Shown piece after piece: positions 8,521-18,748 of a stretch of 64,000 nucleotides of DNA. The translations under genes were made by a program, and so were the position numbers. The first letter of the stretch is position 1. Every line of letters starts with the position of its first letter. This stretch comes from Oscillatoria sp. CS-180. Its GTDB lineage: Bacteria; Cyanobacteriota; Cyanobacteriia; Phormidesmidales; Phormidesmidaceae. The stretch is from assembly GCF_028330965.1 (NCBI RefSeq), contig NZ_JAQMUB010000030.1:49532-113531 (forward strand). Reading direction: 5' to 3'. The notes under the pieces were generated by a model, which was not told the origin of the DNA, made no database searches, and saw only the letters and a program-made list of their open reading frames with translations.

Positions 8521-9891
8521 ATGACCTATTCGTTTCCGCCTACTTTTCAGTGGGGCACAGCGACGGCGGCCTATCAAATTGAAGGGGCTATTCAGGCGGA
8601 TGGACGGGCTCCTAGTGTTTGGGATACCTTCAGCACACAAGCCGGAACCGTTTTGAATGGTGATACGGGCGCGATCGCTTGCGACCACTATCATCGCTAT
8701 CGAGACGATATTCAGCTACTAGCTGACCTCGGAATTCAGCACTATCGCTTCAGTGTCGCCTGGCCTCGAATTCTCCCTCAGGGCAGTGGGGCTGTAAATT
8801 CCGCTGGTTTAGCGTTCTACGACAAATTAGTCGATGGGTTACTAGCACAGGGCATCACGCCGCACGTGACCCTATTTCACTGGGATAGTCCTCAAGCGCT
8901 GGAGGACCGCTATGGGTCCTGGCGCAGTCGCGAAATGGCAAAGGATTTTGCGGACTATGCCACAGTGGTTGTCAAGGCGTTGGGCGATCGGGTCACTCAC
9001 TGGATGACCCTCAACGAAATCTTTTGCTTCACCCATTTGGGGTATGGCGTTAATCAGATCCCGCCCCATGCACCGGGTACCGTCGTGTCCTCGTTAAAGG
9101 ACGTTTGGCAAACTTCTCACCATGCCCTGCTAGCCCACGGCCTCGGCTGTCAGGCCATTCGGGCAGCGTCTCCCCAAACCTGTACCGTCTCCCTAGTGGA
9201 TAATTTTCTCGCGACTATTCCTACTGTAGAAACACCGGAAAACATTGCTGCGGCCCAAACAGCATTTCATACCGTTGGAACCAATGGCGGCATTATTTTT
9301 CCAGCCCTGACTGGAGAATACAGTCCGGCTCTGCTGGAACAACTCGGCGATCAGGCCCCTGATATTGCCCCCGGCGACCTGGACACTATTCGTCAGCCTT
9401 TAGATGCACTGGGCTTCAACGTGTACAGCGGTGTCTATGTCCGTGCGGCAGAAACACCCCTCGGTTACGAGATCCTGCCTTTTCCAAAGGGCTACCCTCG
9501 ATTACATATGCCCTGGCTTCACGTTGTTCCCGAGAGTTTGTATTGGGGTGTTCGTCATGTCAGTACAACGTTGAACCAGCCGCAAATGCCGGTTTTCATC
9601 AGCGAGAATGGCTGTGCCGCTCAAGATGAGTTGACCCAGCAGAGCGAAGTCCTCGACCTCGATCGCATTCACTACCTCCGGCAATACCTGCATGCGGCCC
9701 ATCGAGCCGTGGTGGAAGGCTATCCGCTACAGGGATACTTCTTGTGGAGTCTGATGGATAACTTTGAATGGGCTTATGGCTACGATCGCCGCTTCGGCAT
9801 CACCTACATTGACTATCCCACTCAACAGCGCATCCCCAAGGCTAGCTTTTACTGGTACAAACAGTGCATCGCCGCCAACCAAATTCTCTAA
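8521..9891 (+). CDS. bglA: Glycoside hydrolase family 1 beta-glucosidase
   Basis: 456 residues, the normal GH1 length. The N-terminal FPPTFQWGTATAAYQIEGA is the family signature. The acid/base glutamate lies in HWMTLNEIFCF (about residue 165) and the nucleophile in PVFISENGCA (about 362); the substrate-binding WSLMDNFEWAYGY is near the C-terminus. GH1 enzymes cleave beta-glucosides and related sugars. The acid/base motif is TLNEI instead of the usual TxNEP, an atypical residue after the catalytic Glu. There is no signal peptide, so it is probably cytoplasmic. Monocistronic. Confidence 0.95.
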   Translation: MTYSFPPTFQWGTATAAYQIEGAIQADGRAPSVWDTFSTQAGTVLNGDTGAIACDHYHRYRDDIQLLADLGIQHYRFSVAWPRILPQGSGAVNSAGLAFYDKLVDGLLAQGITPHVTLFHWDSPQALEDRYGSWRSREMAKDFADYATVVVKALGDRVTHWMTLNEIFCFTHLGYGVNQIPPHAPGTVVSSLKDVWQTSHHALLAHGLGCQAIRAASPQTCTVSLVDNFLATIPTVETPENIAAAQTAFHTVGTNGGIIFPALTGEYSPALLEQLGDQAPDIAPGDLDTIRQPLDALGFNVYSGVYVRAAETPLGYEILPFPKGYPRLHMPWLHVVPESLYWGVRHVSTTLNQPQMPVFISENGCAAQDELTQQSEVLDLDRIHYLRQYLHAAHRAVVEGYPLQGYFLWSLMDNFEWAYGYDRRFGITYIDYPTQQRIPKASFYWYKQCIAANQIL

Positions 9892-10047
9892 TAGCCGTGT
9901 ACAGTTCGGTTAAGTACATCTCAGTATCTTAAGGGAGCAGGGAATGGGGAGTGCTTGATTCAAATGCATTCCGCTGTAAGGTGTTGGAGCGTCTGCATAA
10001 ACTCATTCAGGACGTTACAGTATGAAGCGTTGTATCAGCAGACCTGA

Positions 10048-10872
10048 ATGCCAGAAGGGCCAGAAATTCGAAAGGCGGCGGACAAACTGGAAAAGGCGAT
10101 CGCTCGTAAACCAACGGTAGAAGTTTTCTTTGCGTTCGATCACCTAAAGTCCTACGGGGAGAAACTGACCGGACAAACAATCACACAAATTTCAACCTAT
10201 GGAAAAGCCCTTGTTACGCATTTTGACAATGGCTTGTGCGTTTACAGTCATAATCAGCTGTACGGCAAATGGATAGTCCGCAAAGCTTACAACTATCCCA
10301 GCACCAATCGACAACTCAGATTTGCTGTCCATACCCCAAAGAAATCAGCCTTGCTCTACAGCGCTTCCGATATTGAAGTATTGCACGCGGAAGAAGTCGC
10401 CGAACATCCCTTCATTCAGCGACTCGGACCCGATATTTTGGATGTTACGGTGACCCCCGAGCACATTCTAGAGTGGGTCCAGAGTAAGGCGTTTTATCGT
10501 CGCCGCTTTACTACCCTGCTGCTGGATCAAGGGTTCCTTTGCGGAGTCGGCAATTATTTGCGCAGCGAGATTTTGTTTGTCAGCCGTATTCATCCGACCC
10601 ATCGACCGACGGATTGCGATCGCGATCAGTTGGCCCGCTTTGCCGACGCTGCTCTGGCAGTGCCGCGCCAGTCCTATCAACACAGCGGGATTACGAATGA
10701 TTTAGCGATCGCTGAAGATCTCAAAAAGCGCGGCTGGCCCCGTCGCCAATACCGCCACTGGGTTTTTGGCAGAGACGGACAAGGCTGTTACGTCTGTGGT
10801 ACGACCATTCTCAAGGACCGCACAGGCGGACGTCGTTATTACTACTGCCCAGTGTGTCAAGCGGACTCGTGA
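10048..10872 (+). CDS. nei: Endonuclease VIII (DNA glycosylase/AP lyase)
   Basis: 274 residues. It starts MPEGPEIRKAADKLE: Pro at position 2 is the catalytic amine and Glu3 the general acid after Met removal. LYSHNQLYGKW, LYSASDIEVL and LLLDQGFLCGVGNYLRSEIL closely follow E. coli Nei. The C-terminal zinc finger is complete: CYVCGTTI, then YYYCPVCQ. It removes oxidised pyrimidines and nicks the abasic site. The match to Nei is clearly better than to Fpg (MutM). Monocistronic; a half-copy of the dispersed repeat lies 18 bases downstream. Confidence 0.93.
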   Translation: MPEGPEIRKAADKLEKAIARKPTVEVFFAFDHLKSYGEKLTGQTITQISTYGKALVTHFDNGLCVYSHNQLYGKWIVRKAYNYPSTNRQLRFAVHTPKKSALLYSASDIEVLHAEEVAEHPFIQRLGPDILDVTVTPEHILEWVQSKAFYRRRFTTLLLDQGFLCGVGNYLRSEILFVSRIHPTHRPTDCDRDQLARFADAALAVPRQSYQHSGITNDLAIAEDLKKRGWPRRQYRHWVFGRDGQGCYVCGTTILKDRTGGRRYYYCPVCQADS

Positions 10873-10890
10873 AAAACCAGACTCAGTGCA

Positions 10891-10941
10891 TCACTAAATG
10901 GCTCGTCGTCTTGTCCTAACGGAACTGACGACGACTATGTC
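10891..10941 (+). repeat. Dispersed repeat, right half only
   Basis: CTAAATGGCTCGTCGTCTTG then TCCTAACGGAACTGACGACG corresponds base for base to the right half of the full copies at 49548-49647 and 58183-58281. GTCGTC and GACGAC arms allow a hairpin around TCCTAACGGA. Confidence 0.7.
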
Positions 10942-10996
10942 TGAATGAAATCGTGGCTTTCTGCCGATTGTGCTTAGCCTTATGATATTGGCTGTC

Positions 10997-11851
10997 TTAA
11001 TTGAAGATGGATGAAGTGAGTTGCAACAGGCGATCGCGGCAGTTTTCGTAAACAACCTGAGCTTGCTCAATAGACGCCGGAGAAACCGTTTCGTTTAACT
11101 TTCGAGGCGTTCTGACGATTTGCCCAGACAGAATATTACCGCGATGGTCTCCTACATGTTTAGCTCCTGTTGTTTTGAGTAGCTGATACTCTTCAGAAAA
11201 TCCTACCTCAGTACCGAGAAAATGCTTTAAGGCTTCAAAAACTGAGGTGGTTTCGTTGATTAATTGATCGTGTTCAATGAGGAGCGATCGCGCTGGTGAG
11301 TCAATCTTTTCGGCATAGGAAACCAGCCCTTCCAAACGTTTGCAGTAATAGTAAAGTGTCTCCTCTTCAGACCAGTTAGGCTTTAAATCACGAATACTAT
11401 TGAGTGTTCTTTTAGGTTCTCTAATGAGGAAAATACAGTTCATTGAAGATGAATCCAGTAGATTCAAATCAGTTAATTTATTGTTATGTAAAAGCTTGTC
11501 TAAAATGTACGTTTCGCTTAGAGCTAGATCCTGTAAATCAGAAAAGTTGCGATATTCTTTTGCTTGCCAATAAACCTTGAATAGCAGCTTTTTGAAATCT
11601 TCAGAAGACTGATAGCAAATGTGCGTTTCCCCATAGCCTGCAATGTCAGGATTGGTATTCAAGATATGAGTGAGCAGCGAAGATCCTGAACGCATATGAC
11701 TCAGCATCCACAATACTCGATATGGACGCTGCCGAAAAGCGATCCGATAAGGGTCGGAGTGATGATAAAGCCGATAGCTCAAATACTGTTGAATTGAATA
11801 GTTCTTCCAAGAGCGGACACGGTCTCGTAGGCTTTGAGTTAATTGACTCAT
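10997..11851 (-). CDS. Sulfotransferase family protein
   Basis: 284 residues. The 5'-phosphosulfate loop is visible at about residues 49-63 (MLSHMRSGSSLLTHIL), followed by the GYGETHI block. A 3'-phosphate-binding stretch CIFLIREPKRTLNSI (about 138-152) is typical for PAPS-dependent sulfotransferases. No signal peptide. It would transfer sulfate from PAPS to an unknown acceptor such as a glycan or lipid. AT content is higher than in neighbouring genes, which could point to transfer. A MITE lies about 50 bp upstream of the start. Confidence 0.85.
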   Translation of the reverse strand: MSQLTQSLRDRVRSWKNYSIQQYLSYRLYHHSDPYRIAFRQRPYRVLWMLSHMRSGSSLLTHILNTNPDIAGYGETHICYQSSEDFKKLLFKVYWQAKEYRNFSDLQDLALSETYILDKLLHNNKLTDLNLLDSSSMNCIFLIREPKRTLNSIRDLKPNWSEEETLYYYCKRLEGLVSYAEKIDSPARSLLIEHDQLINETTSVFEALKHFLGTEVGFSEEYQLLKTTGAKHVGDHRGNILSGQIVRTPRKLNETVSPASIEQAQVVYENCRDRLLQLTSSIFN

Positions 11852-11903
11852 CGTTTGTTGTTGGGTTCTCCTAAGACTTTGAAGAACTTGGCTTAAGGCG
11901 TAG

Positions 11904-12060
11904 AAGAACGAGGGTGCATCTCACCTTTGTAGCCCTCACCCTAAATCCCTCTCCCAGGATTGGGAGAGGGACTTTCTCCGGCTCCCCTTCTCTCAAAGTT
12001 GGGAGAAGGGGTTGGGGGGATGAGGGCAAAATTGCAAAACTGGGATGCACCCAAGAACGA
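11904..12060. mobile_element. 141-bp MITE with terminal inverted repeats and 8-bp target duplication
   Basis: The element spans 11912-12052. Its ends read GGGTGCATCTCAC and, in reverse complement, GGGTGCATCCCAG, so 11 of 13 bases match, including a perfect 9-bp tip. Inside are two near-perfect palindromes: CCCTCTCCC with GGGAGAGGG, and CCCCTTCTC with GAGAAGGGG, plus GCCCTCA near the left end with TGAGGGC near the right. AAGAACGA flanks it exactly on both sides (11904-11911 and 12053-12060), an 8-bp direct repeat expected from transposition. It has no coding capacity, so it must have been moved by a transposase encoded elsewhere. Confidence 0.85.
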
Positions 12061-12251
12061 CTACTTTATAGTGGTTTAAAAGTCTAGTTAGAACAAGACC
12101 ATTGGCTGTTTCAATAGTCTTCCACCTTTCGCCATCTCCGCCTCAGAGTACCCATCTCAAATAAACAAACATGATTTACCTAAAAACTTCATGAACACTC
12201 ACAATTTGGTGTCAGATTAGACTAGTACTCTACGGCAGAAGTATACTTGCC

Positions 12252-12354
12252 ATTCAAAACACTGGGGAAACTTATTTGCCTTAGTTTTGAATTCTGTAGA
12301 GCTTTACTCTTCTCGTTTGCCTTTAGCGTTCTCGAAGAGTAGAGTGTTTTGAAT
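12252..12354. repeat. Nested palindromic intergenic element
   Basis: Outer arms ATTCAAAACACT (12252-12263) and AGTGTTTTGAAT (12343-12354) are perfect complements. Inner arms TACTCTTC (12305-12312) and GAAGAGTA (12334-12341) are also perfect. The inner TTTAGCGTTCTCGAAGAG part resembles short repeats common in cyanobacterial spacers. It could be a second small mobile element or the stem of a transcript; nothing decides between these. Confidence 0.6.
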
Positions 12355-12406
12355 TTTGAATTCCGTGTCGCGGTACTCGCGATGTTAGGAGATAGCCGGA
12401 CCTACT

Positions 12407-12913
12407 TCAATCTGGAAACCAGGCATAGGGATCACCCAAAACGTTGATGCCTGAGCTTTTGCCATAGCGAATGACGATTAAATTAGCATCATCGCGCCCA
12501 ACGTCTAGGTATCCAGAATCCCATACATCGAATTGCGTAACGCCCGTAACCTCTAGATAGTAGGCACCAGGTTCCAAATTCACAGCATAGTCGCGCCGAG
12601 TATTGAAAGCTTGAAAGAGGCGGCGTCCATTGAGGTAAATAGTGGCCCAATCCTCACCTTGGGCAACAAATCGAACTGTGACCTCTCGTTCTTCTTCCAC
12701 GCGATCGCGCGGCACGATGATAACAGGGCCACTAGGAATAACGATGGGGACCTGAATTGAGATATCGGCGAGTTCCAGGCTAGTGGCGGAAACTGGCTCA
12801 ATGGACGTGACGGACGGTAGAGTAGCCCCTGTTGTCAACAGCGCAGTGCTGATAGCCAAAGCAGACAGGACACGCGATCGCGCTCCTATTAACCCAGCAT
12901 GTGGTGTGCTCAT
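12407..12913 (-). CDS. Secreted protein, unknown function
   Basis: 168 residues from the ATG at 12913, preferred over the GTG at 12928 because GAGGG stands 8 bases before it. The N-terminus has a signal-peptide-like Arg followed by VLSALAISTALLTTGATLP. The mature part starts with a Val/Pro-rich stretch (PIVIPSGPVIIVPRDR), then a beta-rich domain with VTVRFVAQGEDWATIYLNGR and PGAYYLEVTGV, which looks like a small periplasmic beta sandwich (carbohydrate-binding or PEGA-like). I do not recognise the family. The gene reads toward the sulfotransferase. Confidence 0.75.
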   Translation of the reverse strand: MSTPHAGLIGARSRVLSALAISTALLTTGATLPSVTSIEPVSATSLELADISIQVPIVIPSGPVIIVPRDRVEEEREVTVRFVAQGEDWATIYLNGRRLFQAFNTRRDYAVNLEPGAYYLEVTGVTQFDVWDSGYLDVGRDDANLIVIRYGKSSGINVLGDPYAWFPD

Positions 12914-13064
12914 CAGGCTCGCCCTCACGGATAAACAGGGATAGCTCTAGCTTAGTCTGTTCATCCGTGAAACCCGCAGGTGGTGGGGACAGTTTCAGCA
13001 AAGGCAGAAGGATAAAGCATGAAGAGGTATAGTCATCTCTTTTTTATCCTTCTGCCGTCTACCT

Positions 13065-14417
<1,353 letters not shown>

Positions 14418-14669
14418 CTATGGGGATTTGCTGTGAGCGATCGCAAGTCACCTTTCTTTTAGCAGCTTTCTTTTAGCAGCTTGCCATACCAGCACACCGC
14501 TTCAGCAAATCCCGACAAGTAAGCATACGCTGTTCTTGCCCAGTCGCCATAGTGTTTAGCAACTTTTTCTCAACGAACGCACCGACAATGAGTGCATGAC
14601 AACCGTCTGATCATTCAGCAGCCCGGTCCAATCTTGCATGGGGTCAATTCTGGGCGTTAGAACGGGTGC

Positions 14670-15560
14670 CTAAAGCTTCGTCGGTAACCCCGTCGGTTGA
14701 CCATTGACCCGAGTGACAATACGTCCCCATCCGGCCTCGCCGCCCATATCCCAATAAATACGCTGCATTGTCCCATAGGAATAAGGGTCAAAAGCCGCCC
14801 AAGCATTCACGTCATACGAATCGCTTGAACCGTATCGAATGCCATAGGGATCATGGACTAAATAGACTCTTCTAACGGGATCATGCCCCACAATGATGCA
14901 AATATGTCCGCTGACTTTATACGCAAAACCCACAACTACGGGAATACCGTAACTGAGCGACAGCATGACATCTTGAGATGAGAGCGAACGACTAAAGTAC
15001 GAGTCAATGCCAATTTCCTTCAAGGCCGCAGTTTGGGCATTGTGATCGACGGTATCGCCATACTTAGCAACAATGCGCATATAAACCGATTCGGGTTCTG
15101 GATAACCCTTTTGCTTAGCGGCCTGAGAGAGTTTTCCTTGCAGCAGATAGTCCGCCAGCATACAGTTACTGGTTGTGTTGCACTGTCGCCAACCTGCCCC
15201 TATTCTGGCGATGGTCGGGTCGTTGTTCATTTGCTGGAAATAAGGCACGTTGAGTTTGATGAGCTTTGTGGTATCCAGCTTGCCGACCCGAGTTCCACCG
15301 CCAGTTGATTTATCTGGTTCCCCTTCTATCTTGATATGGGGATCATAGCCGTAGACCTTTTGAATACGAGTGACGCCATCTCTCGTTGTTAAAGGAGAAG
15401 CCAACTCCATAAAGACGTGCTGGTTCCTATGTGGTGCCCAACGAGTGATGTAAAACTCGTGTCCCTTAGGCACATAGATTTTTTCATTGTTTCTCAAGTC
15501 TTGAGAAGCAATGGGTTGAGATTTGAGAAAAGTATTTCCCAGCGCACTCGCCTTTGGCAT
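14670..15560 (-). CDS. C39-like cysteine peptidase domain protein
   Basis: 296 residues. The first ~100 residues contain short beta segments (YVPKGHEFYITRW, HVFMELASPL). The rest fits the Peptidase_C39_2 (papain-like) fold: LNVPYFQQMNN before QCNTTSNCMLADYL with the candidate nucleophile cysteine, then GIPVVVGF, SGHICIIVGHD with the candidate His, and YLVHDPYG with the Asp. There is no obvious signal peptide, so it may be cytoplasmic or leave by another route. The substrate is unknown. The spacers on both sides are longer than 200 bp and contain no partner gene. Confidence 0.8.
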   Translation of the reverse strand: MPKASALGNTFLKSQPIASQDLRNNEKIYVPKGHEFYITRWAPHRNQHVFMELASPLTTRDGVTRIQKVYGYDPHIKIEGEPDKSTGGGTRVGKLDTTKLIKLNVPYFQQMNNDPTIARIGAGWRQCNTTSNCMLADYLLQGKLSQAAKQKGYPEPESVYMRIVAKYGDTVDHNAQTAALKEIGIDSYFSRSLSSQDVMLSLSYGIPVVVGFAYKVSGHICIIVGHDPVRRVYLVHDPYGIRYGSSDSYDVNAWAAFDPYSYGTMQRIYWDMGGEAGWGRIVTRVNGQPTGLPTKL

Positions 15561-15796
15561 CGTTACGGTCTCCTCTAAAGCTTGGTCAATGGCTAACGGC
15601 TAAGCTCGCGCCAAAGTTGGCAAAAACTCTGGTGAGATTGTGATAACTCAACCTTTCCTAGCTCAACACAAGCCTATTTTGCCGCTAGTGTATGCGATCG
15701 CCATCCGAGTGTCTCATCAGTTAATGCAACTTATGGAATAGGCCAGAAGAAAGCTACCGGAATGACTGCGAGAGCAATGGGCTTTATGCTTTGACC

Positions 15797-16321
15797 CTAG
15801 TCTGGATACCAGAACATTCCCTTGATACCCTCTGGATCAGGCACAAAGCCCAAATTCCGATAAAAATCGACGACGTGGGGATCAGCAAACAGCGTAACGT
15901 TGCTAATATCTTCGCTCCGCAGCTTCTTAATGAGCTGCTTCATGAGTGTTTTGCCCAAACCTCGCCCCTGATAGTCAGGATGGACGACAACATCCCAGAT
16001 TGTGGCATTGAAAGCATGGTCGGAGGTCGCCCGGGAAAAGCCAATCAATCGACGGCGATTGCCCTGCTGTTCCCACATAGTGATAACAAGAAAACTATTT
16101 TGAATGGCTTTTCGGACCTTGCGGATAGGACGTCTAGCCCAGCCGACTGCATCACAAAGCTCCTCAAGCTCATATAAGTCAATGTCTCGCTCAGTGCTAA
16201 AAATGATTTCGGTACCGCGATCTGCATTTGAGACCTCGGTAAGCGTGGTGGCTGATAGATCCTTATCCCGGGGGGGTGTATCGGTCTCAGCGCCTGTGAA
16301 TAAACTTTTCCAGAAACCCAT
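15797..16321 (-). CDS. GNAT acetyltransferase, Ycf52/NSI-like
   Basis: 174 residues. The acetyl-CoA loop is in [20 protein letters not shown] (about 115-134), with the following [19 protein letters not shown] typical of GNAT enzymes. The N-terminal extension and the [12 protein letters not shown] segment are what I recall from the plastid ycf52 / nuclear NSI group and its cyanobacterial homologues, which acetylate protein lysines or N-termini in chloroplasts. The substrate here is inference. Monocistronic. Confidence 0.85.
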   Translation of the reverse strand: MGFWKSLFTGAETDTPPRDKDLSATTLTEVSNADRGTEIIFSTERDIDLYELEELCDAVGWARRPIRKVRKAIQNSFLVITMWEQQGNRRRLIGFSRATSDHAFNATIWDVVVHPDYQGRGLGKTLMKQLIKKLRSEDISNVTLFADPHVVDFYRNLGFVPDPEGIKGMFWYPD

Positions 16322-16589
16322 ACAGGTTTGGACGATAGATGGTGAAGTAACAGCAAGAGTCTATTAGACTAATATATCCGCTGAGGTTTGTCTTTTGTGG
16401 ATAAAGAAAAAACAGAATTGGCTTATCTTCTCGGCCAAATTCGCCTTATGGTAGGGGAATGCTAATCAGGGTATTTGTTCTAGCTACGGGCATCAAAACA
16501 TAACGGCAGGGATAAGATGAGACATCGACTTCTCGACTTGTTTCTAAATCTCAGCAATCTCAGTCCTACTTCATGGGTTTTCCCTGGTT

Positions 16590-17315
16590 ATGGCCGCTGG
16601 TTTAAAACCATCTACTGTAGAGCTGCTCAAGCGATTTAACCGGGCGTTCCCGCAATTCTATGAGCAGTTCGTCAGCAGTGAGATTCAACTTCAAAATCTA
16701 CGGCTTGCTTATCAGCTCTATAAAACGCGCAAGGCTGTTATTGAGCTTAAGCCCGAGGGGAATCGTAGTGCGTTGCATTTTGCCTATCGCAATCAATCTT
16801 TTTTGCTCAGTGATATTTTTGGTGTTTTAGCCGCGTATGGTCTGACTATCCATAATCTCAGCCTTTATGGTCAGATCTACCCACCAATGTTGGTTTTCAT
16901 CAAACTTGTTGTATCCCGTGGAGGCAAGACCCTGCCCCCCAAGACAGCAGATAATGTTTGTCGTGCTGTCAGAGAGGCACTATCGGGGCACTTCGAGGTT
17001 GAAGAAATGCTGACCGTTGAGTTCAACCTTAATGCAGGATTGGAGCAGGTTGAAACTGAATTTTATGTTGACCCAGTTTTTCATCTACCCGCGCTGCTTA
17101 TTGAGGCAGACAACCAGCCTGGCTTGTTTTACAAGGTAATGTACGCCATCTGGCAAGAAGATTTATTGGTCGTCAATGCGAACCTGTTGGTGTGGCGAGG
17201 GCGGACTCGTCTAATTCTCTATCTGCTAGGTCCCAATGAGAGCTTAATTCCAGAATACCTGGGGCAAAAAATTGCTGAAGGTGTTCGCTACCGTTTGCTC
17301 AGTAAAAGCGGCTAG
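16590..17315 (+). CDS. Tandem ACT-like domain protein, role unknown
   Basis: 241 residues. Two regions have the ACT ligand-binding pattern: FLLSDIFGVLAAYGLTIHNL (about 71-90) and LLIEADNQPGLFYKVMYAIW (about 169-188), each followed by strands (LYGQIYPPMLVFIKLVV and NANLLVWRGRTRLILYLL). The same D-(x)-PGLF/DIFG style occurs in GlnD and in the regulatory half of large NAD-glutamate dehydrogenases. The N-terminal ~55 residues are helical. No catalytic domain is present, so a regulatory or sensor role is likely, but this is inference. An alpha/beta hydrolase follows 57 bases later. Confidence 0.75.
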   Translation: MAAGLKPSTVELLKRFNRAFPQFYEQFVSSEIQLQNLRLAYQLYKTRKAVIELKPEGNRSALHFAYRNQSFLLSDIFGVLAAYGLTIHNLSLYGQIYPPMLVFIKLVVSRGGKTLPPKTADNVCRAVREALSGHFEVEEMLTVEFNLNAGLEQVETEFYVDPVFHLPALLIEADNQPGLFYKVMYAIWQEDLLVVNANLLVWRGRTRLILYLLGPNESLIPEYLGQKIAEGVRYRLLSKSG

Positions 17316-17372
17316 TCTTCAAAATAGAGGCCGATTGACAGCTTAACTGCTTTGTCAGGATATGATGAAAGC

Positions 17373-18305
17373 ATGTCATATCATAATGTCCTCAGCGTTC
17401 CTCATTCTTACCACCTGACGCCTAAGGCAGATCACACAGACGCTACAGTCGTTTTTGTCCATGGTTGGTTGCTCAGTCACGGATATTGGCAGCCTGTGAT
17501 CGATCACTTAGGCACTCGTTTTCAGTCCTTGAGTTACGACTTAAGAGGATTCGGAGAGTCTAACACTAAAATTGAGGCGAGATCGCTCCCCTCGCTGATG
17601 AACTTTGGCGAGCACCTTGACAATGATTCCCCTTTCAGCCTGACAGCCTATGCTCAAGATTTAGGTGCCCTACTGACGGACTTAGATCTGAAAAACGTTT
17701 GGCTCGTCGGTCATTCTTTAGGGGGAAGTGTTGCGCTATGGACCGCTAAGTTATTTTCAGATCAGGTGCAAGGCGTTATCTGTGTCAACGCTGGAGGGGG
17801 CGTGTACTTGCCGGATGAGTTCGCTCGCTTTCGCCGAGCCGGACAGCAGATTGTGCAATGGCGTCCTCGATGGTTAAAAGGGTTACCGTTCATCAACTAT
17901 GCCTTTTCGAAGTTAATGGTCTTCAAGCCATTGGAATCGCAATGGGCAGAGAAGCGGGTTGAAGATTTGCTGTCTGCTCACAAAGATGCTGCTTTGGGGG
18001 TACTACTGGATTCCACGACTGAGGCTGAAGTGCATCGTTTGCCCCAAGTCGTTGCGGGTCTGAAGCAGCCTGCTTATTTCATTGCTGGAGCTGAAGATAC
18101 GGTGATGGAAGAGAAATACGTACGCCATTTGGCTAGCTTTCATCCTTTGTTCGAAAGTCCTGAAGGCAATGTTCGAGTGTTGGCAGAGTGTGGACATATG
18201 GCAATGCTGGAACAGCCAGAAACCTTAGCCAAAACGATTTGTGAGCTGATTCCAGCGGCAAAAGCTCACGAACATCATTCCCATGAATCGAACGTTCATA
18301 TTTAG
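17373..18305 (+). CDS. Alpha/beta hydrolase
   Basis: 310 residues from the ATG at 17373 (the frame opens at 17352). Oxyanion-hole VFVHGWLLSHGYW is at about 34-46, the nucleophile elbow in LVGHSLGGSVALW (Ser at about 117), and the late acid and His in FIAGAEDTVM and LAECGHMAMLEQPE. The C-terminus is His-rich (EHHSHESNVHI). The substrate is unknown; such proteins include esterases and C-C hydrolases. It runs the same way as the ACT-like gene and ends 145 bp before tRNA-Gln. Confidence 0.88.
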   Translation: MSYHNVLSVPHSYHLTPKADHTDATVVFVHGWLLSHGYWQPVIDHLGTRFQSLSYDLRGFGESNTKIEARSLPSLMNFGEHLDNDSPFSLTAYAQDLGALLTDLDLKNVWLVGHSLGGSVALWTAKLFSDQVQGVICVNAGGGVYLPDEFARFRRAGQQIVQWRPRWLKGLPFINYAFSKLMVFKPLESQWAEKRVEDLLSAHKDAALGVLLDSTTEAEVHRLPQVVAGLKQPAYFIAGAEDTVMEEKYVRHLASFHPLFESPEGNVRVLAECGHMAMLEQPETLAKTICELIPAAKAHEHHSHESNVHI

Positions 18306-18403
18306 CAAGCATCGTTAATCTGATACAGAGCGCAATGACAAAATTCTGTAGCGCTCTCGGACTTACAGGGCGGACTAGGTTCACATTTTCTTGCTCTAAA
18401 GTG

Positions 18404-18432
18404 TTGACACAGATGGGTTGAAAACTGTTAAT
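18404..18432 (+). promoter_or_regulatory. Likely sigma-70 type promoter of tRNA-Gln
   Basis: TTGACA at 18404-18409, a 17-base spacer and GTTAAT at 18427-18432. The tRNA begins 18 bases after the -10 box. The -35 box is perfect and the -10 box matches TATAAT at four of six bases. Confidence 0.65.
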
Positions 18433-18450
18433 GTAGTTAAGCCTAAGCAA

Positions 18451-18522
18451 TGGGGTGTCGCCAAGTGGTAAGGCAGCGGGTTTTGGTCCCGCCATTCCTA
18501 GGTTCGAATCCTAGCACCCCAG
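18451..18522 (+). tRNA. trnQ: tRNA-Gln (anticodon TTG)
   Basis: The cloverleaf folds fully. The acceptor arm TGGGGTG pairs with CACCCCA, with discriminator G at 18522. The D arm is GCCAAGTGGTAAGGC, the anticodon stem GCGGG/CCCGC encloses TTTTGGT so the anticodon is TTG, and the T arm is CTAGGTTCGAATCCTAG. CCA is not encoded. A full copy of the dispersed repeat begins 11 bases downstream. Confidence 0.97.
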
Positions 18523-18532
18523 TTCTTTGATT

Positions 18533-18633
18533 GATAGCCATAACTATTAGGCTTCTGCACCTAATAGTGTTCGGGCTGAAGGTAGAACTAGATGGCTTGC
18601 CATAGCTCTAACAAAACTGGCGACGGCTATACC
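18533..18633 (+). repeat. Dispersed ~100-bp repeat, full copy
   Basis: It begins GATAGCCATAACTATTAGGC, continues through CTAATAGTGTTCGGGCTGAA and AACTAGATGGCTTGCCATAG, and ends AACTGGCGACGGCTATACC. The order of blocks matches the copies at 49548-49647 and 58183-58281 (the latter inverted). AGATGG and CCAT arms form a small palindrome in the middle. Confidence 0.75.
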
Positions 18634-18680
18634 GAAGCGGATTCTACGGAGCAGGGCGCTTTAGCATTAGCAGCAAACTA

Positions 18681-18716
18681 AAAATGACCACCCTACACTT
18701 TTAGACTGGTCATTTT
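18681..18716 (-). terminator. Intrinsic terminator of the 45-residue reverse gene
   Basis: Perfect 10-base arms AAAATGACCA (18681-18690) and TGGTCATTTT (18707-18716). On the reverse strand the stem is followed by a T run. It lies 32 bases past the stop of the gene at 18749-18886. Confidence 0.8.
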
Positions 18717-18748
18717 ACTAAAGAGACGTAAAGCCCAACTGAGGCGAC

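Noticed and set aside
16398..16466. 22-codon frame starting GTG (MDKEKTELAYLLGQIRL)
   Set aside because: Composition is coding-like, but it is too short and its GAGG site is weak.
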